Made by a program: the position numbers and the translations under genes. From Agromyces sp. CF514 (lineage in GTDB: Bacteria > Actinomycetota > Actinomycetes > Actinomycetales > Microbacteriaceae), in the NCBI RefSeq assembly GCF_900113185.1, contig NZ_FOZD01000002.1, positions 310,001-374,000 on the forward strand: 64,000 nt of DNA. Reading direction: 5' to 3'. Shown in pieces: positions 44,201 through 56,113 of this stretch. The stretch's first letter is position 1; every line of letters starts with the position of its first letter. The notes beneath the pieces are model-generated. The model was not told the origin of the DNA, ran no database searches, and was given only the letters and a program-made list of their open reading frames with translations.

Positions 44201-45874
44201 GACCCCGCCAACGGCGAGGCCGACGTGCTGATCCTGCTCGTGCACGAGGGCGCGGCCACGGCCGCGAAGGAGGCCGTCACCGACGGCTCGGTGTTCGGCA
44301 AGATCGTCGCCGGCGTCGACCCCGAGGTCGACGCGATCGTCTCTGCGCACACGCACCTGCCGTACAACCACGTCGTCGACGGCCGCCCGGTCGTCTCGGC
44401 CGGCCAGTACGGCGAGCAGTTCGGCCTCATGAAGCTCGAGGTCGACGGCAAGACGAAGGAACTCGTCTCGATCACCAATGAGCTCAAGCCGCTCATGACG
44501 GTCGCGACGACGAACCCGCCGGTGCCCGCCAAGGCGCTCTACCCGGCCGACCCCGAGGTCGCGGCGATCGTCGCCGCTGCCACGGTGAAGGCCAACGAGC
44601 TCGGCGGCGTCAAGGTCGGCGACATCACGGCCGACTTCAACCGCGGCCAGATGCCCGGCAAGGACGCGAACGGCAACCCGATCACCGTCGAGGCGCGCGG
44701 TGCCGAGTCGACGATCGGCAACTTCGTCGCCGACGTGCAGCTCTGGGCCGCCAAGCAGGACGGCACGGCCGACATCGCGTTCATGAACCCCGGCGGCATG
44801 CGCACCGACCTGAAGTTCAAGAGCAGCGGTGCCGCCGACCCCGACGGCAACGTCACGTACCGCGAGGCCGCCAACGTGCAGCCGTTCGCGAACACCCTCT
44901 TCACCCAGACGCTCACGGGCGCCCAGGTCAAGCAGGTGCTCGAAGAGCAGTGGCAGCCCGCCGGCGCATCGCGTCCGTTCCTGAAGCTCGGCGTCAGCGC
45001 CGGACTCGAGGTCGTCTACGACCCGACCGCTGCGGCCGGATCGCACGTGACCCACGTCTCGCTGAACGGCGTCGAGCTCGACCCCGCAGCGAACTACAAG
45101 GTCGTGGCGAACTCGTTCCTCGCGGCCGGCGGTGACAACTTCTTCACCCTCGGCAAGGGAACCGGCCGCGCCGACACCGGCAAGGTCGACCTGCAGGCGA
45201 TGGTGGACTGGTTCACTGCGAACAAGACGGCGACGCCCGACCTGGCGCAGCGCTCGGTGGGCCTGGTGCTGCCGGCTCCGGCCAACGGCACCGCCTACGT
45301 GCCCGGCGAGACGCTGACCCTCGCGCTCAGCTCGCTCGACTTCAGCACCACCGAGGTCGCCGCGGGCGAGGTCACCGTCTCGATCGGCGGCATCCCCGTC
45401 GGCACGGCGGCGGTCGACCGCACCGCGGTCGCCACCACCGACGAGGGCGGCCGCGCGTCGCTCACGATCACGATCCCCGAGGGCATCGACGGCGCGACCG
45501 CGCTCGAGATCGCCGTGGCCTCCACGAAGACCAGCGTGAGCGTGCCGATCACGGTCGACGCGCCCGAGCCGCAGGCTCCGGTCGCGACGATCACGGTCGG
45601 TGCGCCGAGCTCGCTGCTCGTGCGTGCCGGCAGCTCGGTCACCTACAAGGCGCAGGTGTTCGCGACCGACGGCTCCAAGCCGGTCGGCACGGTCCGGGTG
45701 TACGACGGGTCGAAGCTCGTCGGCACCGTCGAACTCACGGCAGCCCAGAACGGTCGCGTGAGCGTCAGCGTTCCGAAGCTGTCGCGCGGCCTGCACCTGC
45801 TGCGCGCCGAGTTCGACGGCACCGAGCCGTACACCGACTCGCGCATGTTCCAGATCCCCGTTCTGGCCTGGTGA
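41285..45874 (+). CDS. Secreted ExeM/NucH-like endonuclease fused to 5'-nucleotidase
   Basis: This 1529-residue secreted protein has a Sec signal peptide (cleavage near LLGAPPAFA, residue 33), a lamin-tail domain (about 38-200), a PEPEPE linker (about 225), an OB-like region (230-400), an endonuclease/exonuclease/phosphatase domain (VGVFNVLNYF about 497, LQEIENS, LGDFNSY, SSDHDP about 782), a 5'-nucleotidase metallophosphatase (TINDFHGR about 806, AAGDLIG, NHEFD about 880, SAHTH about 1019), the 5'-nucleotidase C-terminal domain (NVQPFANTL about 1197), and Ig-like domains to the end. No LPXTG or membrane anchor is seen. It could turn extracellular DNA into nucleosides and phosphate. Confidence 0.92.
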   Translation: MQGGRRIHRLSAAAVTAAAALTVGLLGAPPAFAATDGSGVVINEVYARGGSAGQPFTNKFVELYNPTNSAVSLAGWSLQYRSATGTGAASGVGALSGSIPAKGYYLVSMGTNGPAGAALPTPDATTGLNPSGTTGSIFLANVATAVNPGTGSIVNAPNVVDFVGYGASNSFEGALAVYGDGVVTPGNGVPGSLNRAGGVDTDVNSADLKFNATPTPQNSGGGSVDPEPEPELKTIAEVQGDGAASPLVGSTVTVEGVITADYRTGGYNGVTIQTPGPDTTPGASDGVFVFGMPAVGAVGDLVQITGAVSEYFGLTEITVTDAANAEVVTAGVGVPDAQPLPDTLVGNAREALESMLVAPTGTYLLSSTHEVYNYGSLWMAAGGSLPVKSTEQVDAGADANAIAAANRGKLLILDDGWNAAVTSAGHPAEQPYLTKDQVVRNGDRVILPATPYVLSYGFDAWRLQPTAPIDSTSPASVKPTFETLNPRVETAPEVGGDIQVGVFNVLNYFTTLSSENSNARGAATAEEFALQETKIVKAIKALNAEVVALQEIENSFKLGEERDEATATLVAALNEAEGSDVWAFVPTPAVLTAATTDFIQSAIIYRTDAVTPKGDAQTVVDESVWGNAREPIGQVFELPNGNDFSVVANHFKSKSGTGTQPADGQGFFNADRVAQAQSLLTLADSLADEAGEVFLLGDFNSYAEEDPIQVLTEAGYSDLLPDLTDDQYTYTFDGELGSLDHALGNAAAVQGVTGIGRWAINSPEWSDRQYENGSPDDSVFRSSDHDPQVIGLDSSKLTDVVDISVMTINDFHGRIEQSAPAAGAAVLAGAADAVRAENPNTVFAAAGDLIGASTFTSFIQKDSPTIAALNAAGLDVSAAGNHEFDQGWADLRDRVQNEADFEYISSNVFLKGTDETALAPYYTQTFEGVTVGFIGAVTEELPSLVSPAGIADLDVRPIVESVNAQADNLTDGDPANGEADVLILLVHEGAATAAKEAVTDGSVFGKIVAGVDPEVDAIVSAHTHLPYNHVVDGRPVVSAGQYGEQFGLMKLEVDGKTKELVSITNELKPLMTVATTNPPVPAKALYPADPEVAAIVAAATVKANELGGVKVGDITADFNRGQMPGKDANGNPITVEARGAESTIGNFVADVQLWAAKQDGTADIAFMNPGGMRTDLKFKSSGAADPDGNVTYREAANVQPFANTLFTQTLTGAQVKQVLEEQWQPAGASRPFLKLGVSAGLEVVYDPTAAAGSHVTHVSLNGVELDPAANYKVVANSFLAAGGDNFFTLGKGTGRADTGKVDLQAMVDWFTANKTATPDLAQRSVGLVLPAPANGTAYVPGETLTLALSSLDFSTTEVAAGEVTVSIGGIPVGTAAVDRTAVATTDEGGRASLTITIPEGIDGATALEIAVASTKTSVSVPITVDAPEPQAPVATITVGAPSSLLVRAGSSVTYKAQVFATDGSKPVGTVRVYDGSKLVGTVELTAAQNGRVSVSVPKLSRGLHLLRAEFDGTEPYTDSRMFQIPVLAW

Positions 45875-45963
45875 ATCGACGGAGGGCGGCGGGCCTCGTG
45901 CCCGCCGCCCTTCGGCGTATCCGGGGCCGTGCCGAGCGCCCGCCCTCGTCTAGGCTGGTGCGC

Positions 45964-46590
45964 ATGACTTCGAGGTGGGGCCGCGTCGCGCGCGGCGGCG
46001 TGATCGCCGCGTTCGCGACGTTCGTGGCCGCCGTCTCGCACACCGTCGGCGGCGGAGAGGCGCCGGGGGCACTCGCGGTCGGCCTGTCGTTCGCCTTCTC
46101 GCTCCTGCTCTGCATCGGGGTCGTGGGTGCGCGACTCTCGGCCGTTCGCACGGTCGTCGCCGTCTCGATCGCGCAGTTCGCGCTGCACGCGCTGTACTCG
46201 GTGCATGGTGCCGCCGGCGCCGCTGCCGCCCCGGGCTCCGGCACGCCGGTCGGCGCGGCGCACCACCACATGACCCTCGGGCTGACGCCAGGTGCGGCAT
46301 CCGCCTCGCCCTTCTCCTACGACCTCTCGATGCTGGCCACGCACGTGGCCGCCGTGGTGGTCACGGTGCTCGCGATCCGCCACGGCGACGCCGCGCTGCG
46401 CGCCGCCTTCCGCGCGGGCGCACTCGCCGCGGCATCCGTGCTGCCGTCGATGCCGACGCTCGAGGTGCACGCGCCCCGACCGGTCCTCGTCCCGACGGCG
46501 CGCTTCGCGGCCCTGCGGCCGCTTTCCGGCCTGCTCCTCCTCTCCATGATGCGGCACCGTGGTCCGCCGCAGGGGTTCGCCGTCGCCTGA
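45964..46590 (+). CDS. Membrane protein of the YcnI/CopC cluster
   Basis: This 208-residue protein has about five membrane helices and a His-rich stretch, GAAHHHMTLG, in an apparent extracytoplasmic loop. I do not recognise the family. TAGGCT (45951-45956) ends 7 nt before the ATG and no ribosome binding site is present, so it is probably leaderless. It precedes ycnI and copC and the His/Met loop suggests a metal role. Confidence 0.7.
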   Translation: MTSRWGRVARGGVIAAFATFVAAVSHTVGGGEAPGALAVGLSFAFSLLLCIGVVGARLSAVRTVVAVSIAQFALHALYSVHGAAGAAAAPGSGTPVGAAHHHMTLGLTPGAASASPFSYDLSMLATHVAAVVVTVLAIRHGDAALRAAFRAGALAAASVLPSMPTLEVHAPRPVLVPTARFAALRPLSGLLLLSMMRHRGPPQGFAVA

Positions 46591-46725
46591 CGTCACCCGA
46601 CGTCGCGCGACGCCATCGGACGGCCCGCACCCGCATCCGCCGGTCCGACGGTTCCGAACCACCTGTACCGCGCCCGCCGAGTCCCGGCGAATCGGCGCAC
46701 CCCCACGAAGAGGAATCTCCCTGCC

Positions 46726-47415
46726 ATGACCATCCGCACCGCACGCACCGTCGCCGTGACCTCGACCGCCCTCGCCGCGGGCGCCCTGCTCGCGCTCGGC
46801 GCGCCGCTCGCCGCGAGCGCCCACGTCACGGTGACGCCGACCGAAACCGCCGCCGGCAGTTACAGCGTGCTGACCTTCTCGGTCGGCCACGGCTGCGACG
46901 GCTCGCCGACGACGAGCCTCACGGTCGACATCCCCGACGAGATCGAGTCGGTCACGCCCACCGTCAACCCGAACTGGACCATCGAGAAGGTCGCCGACGG
47001 CGAGCGCACGAGCCAGGTCGTCTACACGGCCGTCACCCCGCTCGCCGACGGGTACCGCGACACGATCGCACTCCAGATGCCGCTGCCCGAGGACGCCGCG
47101 GGCACGACCCTCGAGTTCCCCGTGCTGCAGACCTGCGAGACCGGCGAGACGAATTGGAACGAGCCCATGGCCGAGGGCGAGGCAGAGCCCGAGCATCCGG
47201 CGCCGAGCATCACCGTGACCGAGGCCGTCGCGGGCGGCCACCACGGCGGCTCGACCGACGAGGCGGCCGAGGGCGAGGAGCACGAGGCGGATGCCGCGGC
47301 CGACGCCGACTCGAGCGACACCGTCGCGCGCGTGCTCGGCATCGGCGGTCTCGCGGTCGGCGTCGTCGGCCTCGTCGTGGCCCTCGCCGCCCGCCGCCCC
47401 CGCAAGGACGCGTGA
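46726..47415 (+). CDS. ycnI: YcnI family (DUF1775) copper-associated membrane-anchored protein
   Basis: This 229-residue protein has a Sec signal peptide ending ASA before HVTVTP, so the mature N-terminus is a His, as in YcnI proteins that bind Cu(II) through that residue. The DUF1775 core includes GHGCDGSPTTSLTVDIPDEI and ETNWNEP. A Glu/Ala-rich stretch (with HHGG) precedes one C-terminal helix. Its stop overlaps the copC start by one base (TGATG), so the two are coupled. Confidence 0.9.
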   Translation: MTIRTARTVAVTSTALAAGALLALGAPLAASAHVTVTPTETAAGSYSVLTFSVGHGCDGSPTTSLTVDIPDEIESVTPTVNPNWTIEKVADGERTSQVVYTAVTPLADGYRDTIALQMPLPEDAAGTTLEFPVLQTCETGETNWNEPMAEGEAEPEHPAPSITVTEAVAGGHHGGSTDEAAEGEEHEADAAADADSSDTVARVLGIGGLAVGVVGLVVALAARRPRKDA

Positions 47416-48029
47416 TGCGGGCCGGGCGCCGCATGCGCGGCGTGCTCGGCGCGGCACTCGTCGTCGCGGCGTCTGCGCTGCTCGTGACGGCGCCGGCCCT
47501 GTCGGCGTCGGCGCACAACTCGGTCGTCTCGACGACGCCCGCCGAGGGCGAGGTCGTGACGGCGCAGCCCGGCGAGGTCTCGCTCACGACGAACGACGCG
47601 CTGCTCGATCTCGGCACGGGCGCGGCGCTGCTCGTCGAGGGGCCCGACGGGCTCTTCTACGGCGACGGATGCGCCGTGATCGACGGTGCGACCGCCTCAT
47701 CGGCGGTCGAACTCGGCGAGGCGGGCACGTACACGGTGATCTGGCAGGTCGTCTCGACCGACGGCCACCCGATCTCGGGGGAGTGGACCTTCGACTGGCA
47801 GCCGGCCGAGGGCACCGACCTCGGCACGGGCACCGACGCGCCCGCGTGCGGCGGAGACGCCTCGGGGGCGGCTCAGCCCGGTGCGGGCGACGCGTCCGAC
47901 GGCGCGCAGGACGGCGGGGCGGATGCCGCGGCATCCGGCTCCACCGACCTGCTCTGGCTCGGGGCGGGCGTCGTCGTCGCACTCGTGGCGGGCGTCGCGA
48001 CCTGGCTCGTCGTGCGCCGTCGCGGCTGA
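47415..48029 (+). CDS. copC: CopC domain copper-binding protein, membrane anchored
   Basis: This 204-residue protein has a Sec signal peptide ending SASA before HNSVVSTTPAEGEVV, giving a mature N-terminal His, and the second CopC ligand set in STDGHPISGEW. CopC binds Cu(II) in the periplasm or at the cell surface. A Gly/Ala-rich linker (about 140-170) leads to one C-terminal helix and a basic tail. No CopD-like protein is fused or adjacent. Confidence 0.9.
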   Translation: MRAGRRMRGVLGAALVVAASALLVTAPALSASAHNSVVSTTPAEGEVVTAQPGEVSLTTNDALLDLGTGAALLVEGPDGLFYGDGCAVIDGATASSAVELGEAGTYTVIWQVVSTDGHPISGEWTFDWQPAEGTDLGTGTDAPACGGDASGAAQPGAGDASDGAQDGGADAAASGSTDLLWLGAGVVVALVAGVATWLVVRRRG

Positions 48030-48048
48030 GCCGCAGCGTCGCGCGGGC

Positions 48049-48065
48049 CCGGCGGGCTCCGCCGG
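48049..48065 (+). terminator. Short GC-rich hairpin after copC
   Basis: CCGGCGG (48049-48055) and CCGCCGG (48059-48065) form a 7-bp stem with a GCT loop, 20 bp after the copC stop. It is a weak terminator candidate. Confidence 0.45.
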
Positions 48066-48103
48066 CCTGAGGATGGATCGGCTCGCCCGTCGGGGGCGCT
48101 CGT

Positions 48104-48109
48104 TACACT
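48104..48109 (+). promoter_or_regulatory. -10 box of leaderless recQ
   Basis: TACACT ends 6 nt before the GTG start of recQ, and there is no ribosome binding site between them. This geometry puts transcription start at the GTG. Confidence 0.6.
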
Positions 48110-48115
48110 CGACGG

Positions 48116-50170
<2,055 letters not shown>

Positions 50171-50174
50171 CCGT

Positions 50175-50211
50175 GGCGGATGTCGCGGGCGGCTCGTCTG
50201 CGACATCCGCC
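50175..50211 (+). terminator. GCGGATG-type terminator of recQ
   Basis: GGCGGATGTCGC (50175-50186) pairs over 12 bp with GCGACATCCGCC (50200-50211) around a 13-nt loop, 5 bp after the recQ stop. It is a strong short hairpin. Confidence 0.8.
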
Positions 50212-50286
50212 CGTTCAAGGCGTCCGCTCGCTACGATCATCGTGGAGCCGGGTCCTCGACCTGCGGCCTGGCGGAGGGGATCCACC

Positions 50287-50688
50287 ATGTCGCAGCACAC
50301 CGCCCGACCGGCCGGCGTCACGATCGTCGCCGTCATCGCCTGGATCTCGGGGGCGATCGACATCGTCGTCGGCACCATCCTGTTCTTCCAGGCCAGCGCC
50401 ATCGCCATCGCTCCGCAGTGGGGCGGCGCGGGCACCGTCTACACGTCGGCCATCGTGTCGATCGTCCTCGGCCTGATCACGGTGATCGTCGCCGGGGGCC
50501 TGCTCCGGGGCAACACGGCCGCCCGACTCATCATCACGGTCGTGCAGGTGCTCTCGATCATCTCCTCGCTGTTCGTCGCGGTCGCCAACATGGGCAACCC
50601 GGTCGGCGAATGGCTGAGCATCCTCGTGTCGTTCATCGCCCTGATGTTCCTCTGGTCGAAGCGGGCGAGCGCGTTCTTCAACAGCTGA
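50287..50688 (+). CDS. Four-helix membrane protein of unknown function
   Basis: This 133-residue protein has four membrane helices (VTIVAVIAWISGAIDIVVGTI, SAIVSIVLGLITVIVAGGL, LIITVVQVLSIISSLFVAV, WLSILVSFIALMFLW). This layout matches small actinobacterial DUF7144-like proteins. A TACGAT box (50232-50237) and GGAGGG before the ATG are visible. Function unknown. Confidence 0.75.
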   Translation: MSQHTARPAGVTIVAVIAWISGAIDIVVGTILFFQASAIAIAPQWGGAGTVYTSAIVSIVLGLITVIVAGGLLRGNTAARLIITVVQVLSIISSLFVAVANMGNPVGEWLSILVSFIALMFLWSKRASAFFNS

Positions 50689-50751
50689 GCTCGTCCGAGC
50701 GGATGCCGGGGGCGGGCCGTGCTCGGACGGCCGTCGGCTCGAGCGCGGCCA

Positions 50752-50800
50752 TTGTTGCGATCGCATAGGCCCGTGGCATCCGATTTGTAGCAATCGCACA
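50752..50800 (+). promoter_or_regulatory. Direct repeat pair upstream of the acyl-CoA oxidase gene
   Basis: TTGTTGCGATCGCATA (50752-50767) and TTGTAGCAATCGCACA (50785-50800) share 13 of 16 bases and start 33 bp apart, three helical turns. The first contains the palindrome TGCGATCGCA. They lie 120-170 bp upstream of the acyl-CoA oxidase ATG and upstream of a TACCGT -10-like box (50874-50879), so they could be sites of an activator or repressor of fatty acid oxidation. Confidence 0.5.
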
Positions 50801-50920
50801 TGCGGCGTCGAGCCGTCTCGACGCCGCTTTGTCGCCGTCAGCAGCCTCGCTTCTCCCGTTCGAGACCCGGTCATACCGTGGAATGAGCTGATCCGCCGCG
50901 AATGAAGGACGTAACCGACG

Positions 50921-53050
50921 ATGGTTGACACGGCATCCCGCACCACGAAGACCGAGGGCACGAAGCCCGCCGCGACCGTGCCGGCAACGCCTGCGCGCGA
51001 GGCGGCCGCTGCCCCGATCCCGGCTCCCGCCGCGGCGGGCCGACCGGCCGGCCCCCGCATCGACGTCGAGTCGCTCGGTCGCCAGCTGCTCGGCACCTGG
51101 GCCGACATCCGACTCGAGGCTCGCAAGCGAGCCGGGCATCCCGATCTGCAGCGCATCGAGGGCCAGCCGATGGACGAGCACCGCGAGCGCGTGCTCGGGC
51201 AGCTGAAGATCCTGGTCGAGCAGGGCGCCGTGCACCGCGCGTTCCCGAAGTCCGTCGGCGGACACGACGACCACGGCGGCAACATCGCGGCGTTCGAGGA
51301 GCTCGTGCTCGCGGACCCGAGCCTGCAGATCAAGTCGGGCGTGCAGTGGGGCCTGTTCGGAGCGGCGGTCCTGCACCTCGGCACCGAGTACCACCACGAG
51401 ACGTTCCTGCCGGCGATCATGTCGCTCGAGGTGCCCGGCGCGTTCGCGATGACCGAGACCGGTCACGGGTCGGATGTCGCGGCGATCGGCACGACCGCGA
51501 CCTACGACGAGGCGACCCGCGAGTTCGTCATCGATACCCCGTTCCGCGGCGCATGGAAGGACTACCTCGGCAATGCGGCCGTGCACGGCACGGCGGCGGT
51601 CGTGTTCGCGCAGCTCGTCACGAAGGGCGTCAACCACGGCGTGCACGCGCTCTACGTGCCCCTCCGAGACGCCGACGGCGCGTTCCTCCCCGGCATCGGC
51701 GGCGAGGACGACGGCCTCAAGGGCGGCCTGAACGGCATCGACAACGGGCGCCTGCACTTCACGGGCGTGCGCGTGCCGCGCGAGAACCTGCTGAACCGCT
51801 ACGGCGCGGTCGCCGAGGACGGCACCTACTCGAGCTCGATCTCGAGCCCCGGACGCCGCTTCTTCACGATGCTCGGCACCCTCGTGCAGGGTCGTGTCTC
51901 GCTCGACGGCGCCGCGACCGCGGCATCCGCGGCGGCCCTCGCGATCGCCGTGACCTACGGCAACCAGCGCCGCCAGTTCAACGCGGCCAGCGAGACCGAC
52001 GAGGAGGTGCTGCTCGACTACCAGCGCCACCAGCGCCGCCTGCTGCCGAAGCTCGCCACGACCTATGCGCAGATCTTCGCGCACGACGAGTTCCTCGTGA
52101 AGTTCGACGCCGTGTTCTCGGGCAAGGCCGACACCGACGACGACCGCCAGGACCTCGAGACGATCGCGGCCTCGCTGAAGCCGCTCTCGACCTGGCACGC
52201 GCTCGAGACCCTGCAGGAGGCCCGCGAGGCCTGCGGCGGTTCCGGCTTCCTCGCCGAGAACCGACTCGTCGGCCTGCGCCAGGACCTCGACGTCTACGTC
52301 ACCTTCGAGGGCGACAACAACGTCCTGCTCCAGCTCGTCGCCAAGCGCCTGCTCACCGACTACTCGAAGCAGTTCGCGAAGGCGGATGTCGGGGCCATGG
52401 CCCGCTACGTCGTGACCCAGACGGCCGAGCGCGCCTACCACGGCACGGGCCTGCGCCGCCTCGGCCAGAACATCGCCGACCTCGGCTCGACGGCCCGCTC
52501 GGTCGCCGAGCTCCGCGACGCCGACACCCAGCGTTCGCTGCTGACCGACCGCGTCGAGACGATGATCGCCGAGATCGCCGGTCGCCTTCGCGAGGCCCGC
52601 AAGCTCTCGAAGGTCGAGGGCGCCGCGCTGTTCAACCGCAACCAGAACGAGCTCATCGAGGCCGCCCGTGCGCACGCCGAGCTGCTGCAGTGGGAGGCGT
52701 TCACGCGAGGCCTCACGCAGGTCACCGACCCCGGCACCAAGCAGGTGCTCACCTGGGTGCGCGACCTGTTCGGGCTCGGCCTGATCGAGCAGCACGCCGC
52801 CTGGTACCTCATCAACGGCCGCCTCTCGCCGAAGCGCGCGCAGTCGGTGACGGCGTACATCGACCGGCTCATCGAGCGGCTGCGCCCGCACGCGCAGGAC
52901 CTGGTCGACGCATTCGGCTACGGCCCCGAGCACCTGCGCGCGAAGATCGCGTCGGGCGCCGAGCAGGAGCGACAGGACGAGGCGCGCGCCTACTACGCGG
53001 GCAAGCGCGCAGACGGCACGCTGCCCGTCCCGGAGAAGAGCAAGAAGTAG
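50921..53050 (+). CDS. Acyl-CoA dehydrogenase/oxidase family protein (ACOX-like)
   Basis: This 709-residue protein has the long architecture of peroxisomal-type acyl-CoA oxidases rather than the 380-residue dehydrogenases: FAMTETGHGSDVAAIGTTATYD, then FHTGVRVPRENLLNRYG-like region, YGNQRRQF, REACGGSGFLAENRL and YVTFEGDNNVLLQLVAKRLL, followed by a second helical domain. It would oxidise acyl-CoA at C2-C3. The first 45 residues are Ala/Pro/Thr-rich and probably disordered. GAAGGA precedes the ATG. A terminator follows. Confidence 0.9.
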   Translation: MVDTASRTTKTEGTKPAATVPATPAREAAAAPIPAPAAAGRPAGPRIDVESLGRQLLGTWADIRLEARKRAGHPDLQRIEGQPMDEHRERVLGQLKILVEQGAVHRAFPKSVGGHDDHGGNIAAFEELVLADPSLQIKSGVQWGLFGAAVLHLGTEYHHETFLPAIMSLEVPGAFAMTETGHGSDVAAIGTTATYDEATREFVIDTPFRGAWKDYLGNAAVHGTAAVVFAQLVTKGVNHGVHALYVPLRDADGAFLPGIGGEDDGLKGGLNGIDNGRLHFTGVRVPRENLLNRYGAVAEDGTYSSSISSPGRRFFTMLGTLVQGRVSLDGAATAASAAALAIAVTYGNQRRQFNAASETDEEVLLDYQRHQRRLLPKLATTYAQIFAHDEFLVKFDAVFSGKADTDDDRQDLETIAASLKPLSTWHALETLQEAREACGGSGFLAENRLVGLRQDLDVYVTFEGDNNVLLQLVAKRLLTDYSKQFAKADVGAMARYVVTQTAERAYHGTGLRRLGQNIADLGSTARSVAELRDADTQRSLLTDRVETMIAEIAGRLREARKLSKVEGAALFNRNQNELIEAARAHAELLQWEAFTRGLTQVTDPGTKQVLTWVRDLFGLGLIEQHAAWYLINGRLSPKRAQSVTAYIDRLIERLRPHAQDLVDAFGYGPEHLRAKIASGAEQERQDEARAYYAGKRADGTLPVPEKSKK

Positions 53051-53068
53051 TCCGCCCTCGCGGTGAAC

Positions 53069-53098
53069 ACGGCCGGGGTCCTTCGGGGCTCCGGCCGT
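53069..53098 (+). terminator. Terminator of the acyl-CoA oxidase gene
   Basis: ACGGCCGG (53069-53076) pairs with CCGGCCGT (53091-53098), with further inner pairing around CTTC. It lies 19 bp after the stop. Confidence 0.75.
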
Positions 53099-53128
53099 TC
53101 GCGTCGCCGGCCTGCGCGGTGCGGGACG

Positions 53129-53299
53129 CTACTCGGTGGGCGGCTTCATGATCGCGCCCGTGGCGAGGCCCATCACCACGCCGGCGGCCAGCCAGAGCCA
53201 GAAGCCCGTGATGAAGCTGATCACGACGCCGACGATGACGCCCATGACGAGTCCGACGATGAGCTGCTTGCGACGCGCGGGCGTGATCGGCTTGGCCAT
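53129..53299 (-). CDS. Small membrane protein (56 residues)
   Basis: This short ORF encodes MAKPITPARRKQLIVGLVMG and continues through a hydrophobic stretch with ISFITGFWLWLAAGVVMGLA, ending KPPTE. It has a basic N-terminus and two short glycine-rich membrane helices. TAGGCT (53312-53307) ends 7 nt before the ATG without a ribosome binding site, the same leaderless layout as other genes here. Codon use is strongly GC-rich at third positions. It may be a hydrophobic stress or glycine-zipper-like protein; function unknown. Confidence 0.75.
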   Translation of the reverse strand: MAKPITPARRKQLIVGLVMGVIVGVVISFITGFWLWLAAGVVMGLATGAIMKPPTE

Positions 53300-53364
53300 G
53301 CCGTCAAGCCTACGTCGGTCGTCGCGTCCGCCTCACCGCGAGGAGGGCTCACGACCGGGCACGG

Positions 53365-55680
<2,316 letters not shown>

Positions 55681-55749
55681 TCGGGCGGTGGTCGCGTCTC
55701 TTGTGTGAAGGGCACGCGGTGGGCGTGCCGCGACCGGCAGGAGCCGCTG

Positions 55750-55968
55750 ATGCGTCCGATGACCTCCCTCCCCCCGACCATGCACCGCGAGCTCTTCCAG
55801 GCCGTGGGCCTGCAGGAGACCGTCGAGATGGCGTGCAGTTGCAGCCGAGGCGCCGACCACTGGTACTCCCGGCCCGGCGGACGGATCACGACGCCGGGCG
55901 CGGACGCCCGTGCTCAGACGGCGCGCGTCGGGACGATCGGCACGTCCACGCCCTTCCCGACGATCTGA
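55750..55968 (+). CDS. Hypothetical small protein
   Basis: This 72-residue ORF (MRPMTSLPPTMHRELFQAVG...) has third-position GC of about 90 percent, and AGGAG lies 6-8 nt before its ATG, so it looks coded rather than random. It contains a Cys-x-Cys (ACSCSRGADHWY) and no membrane segment. I recognise no family. It sits alone in the 433-bp gap between pip and the polysaccharide locus. The remaining gap shows no other gene. Confidence 0.4.
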   Translation: MRPMTSLPPTMHRELFQAVGLQETVEMACSCSRGADHWYSRPGGRITTPGADARAQTARVGTIGTSTPFPTI

Positions 55969-56113
55969 CCGGGCGCCGATCTCGCCCCTCGGACGTGGGA
56001 CGGCAGCGACCGGACGGGTGTGGCAGCATGGCACCACCGCCTCCAGCCCGCCACGAGAGGACGTCCCCGTTGGACCCGACCTTCCCGACTCCTGGCCCGT
56101 CGCAGCACACGGC

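Noticed and set aside
41198..45796. A 1532-residue antisense ORF opposite the secreted nuclease gene
   Set aside because: It mirrors the sense codon structure of a high-GC gene, is rich in Arg/Gly/Asp/Val repeats without domains, and the plus-strand protein has clear signal peptide and enzyme motifs.
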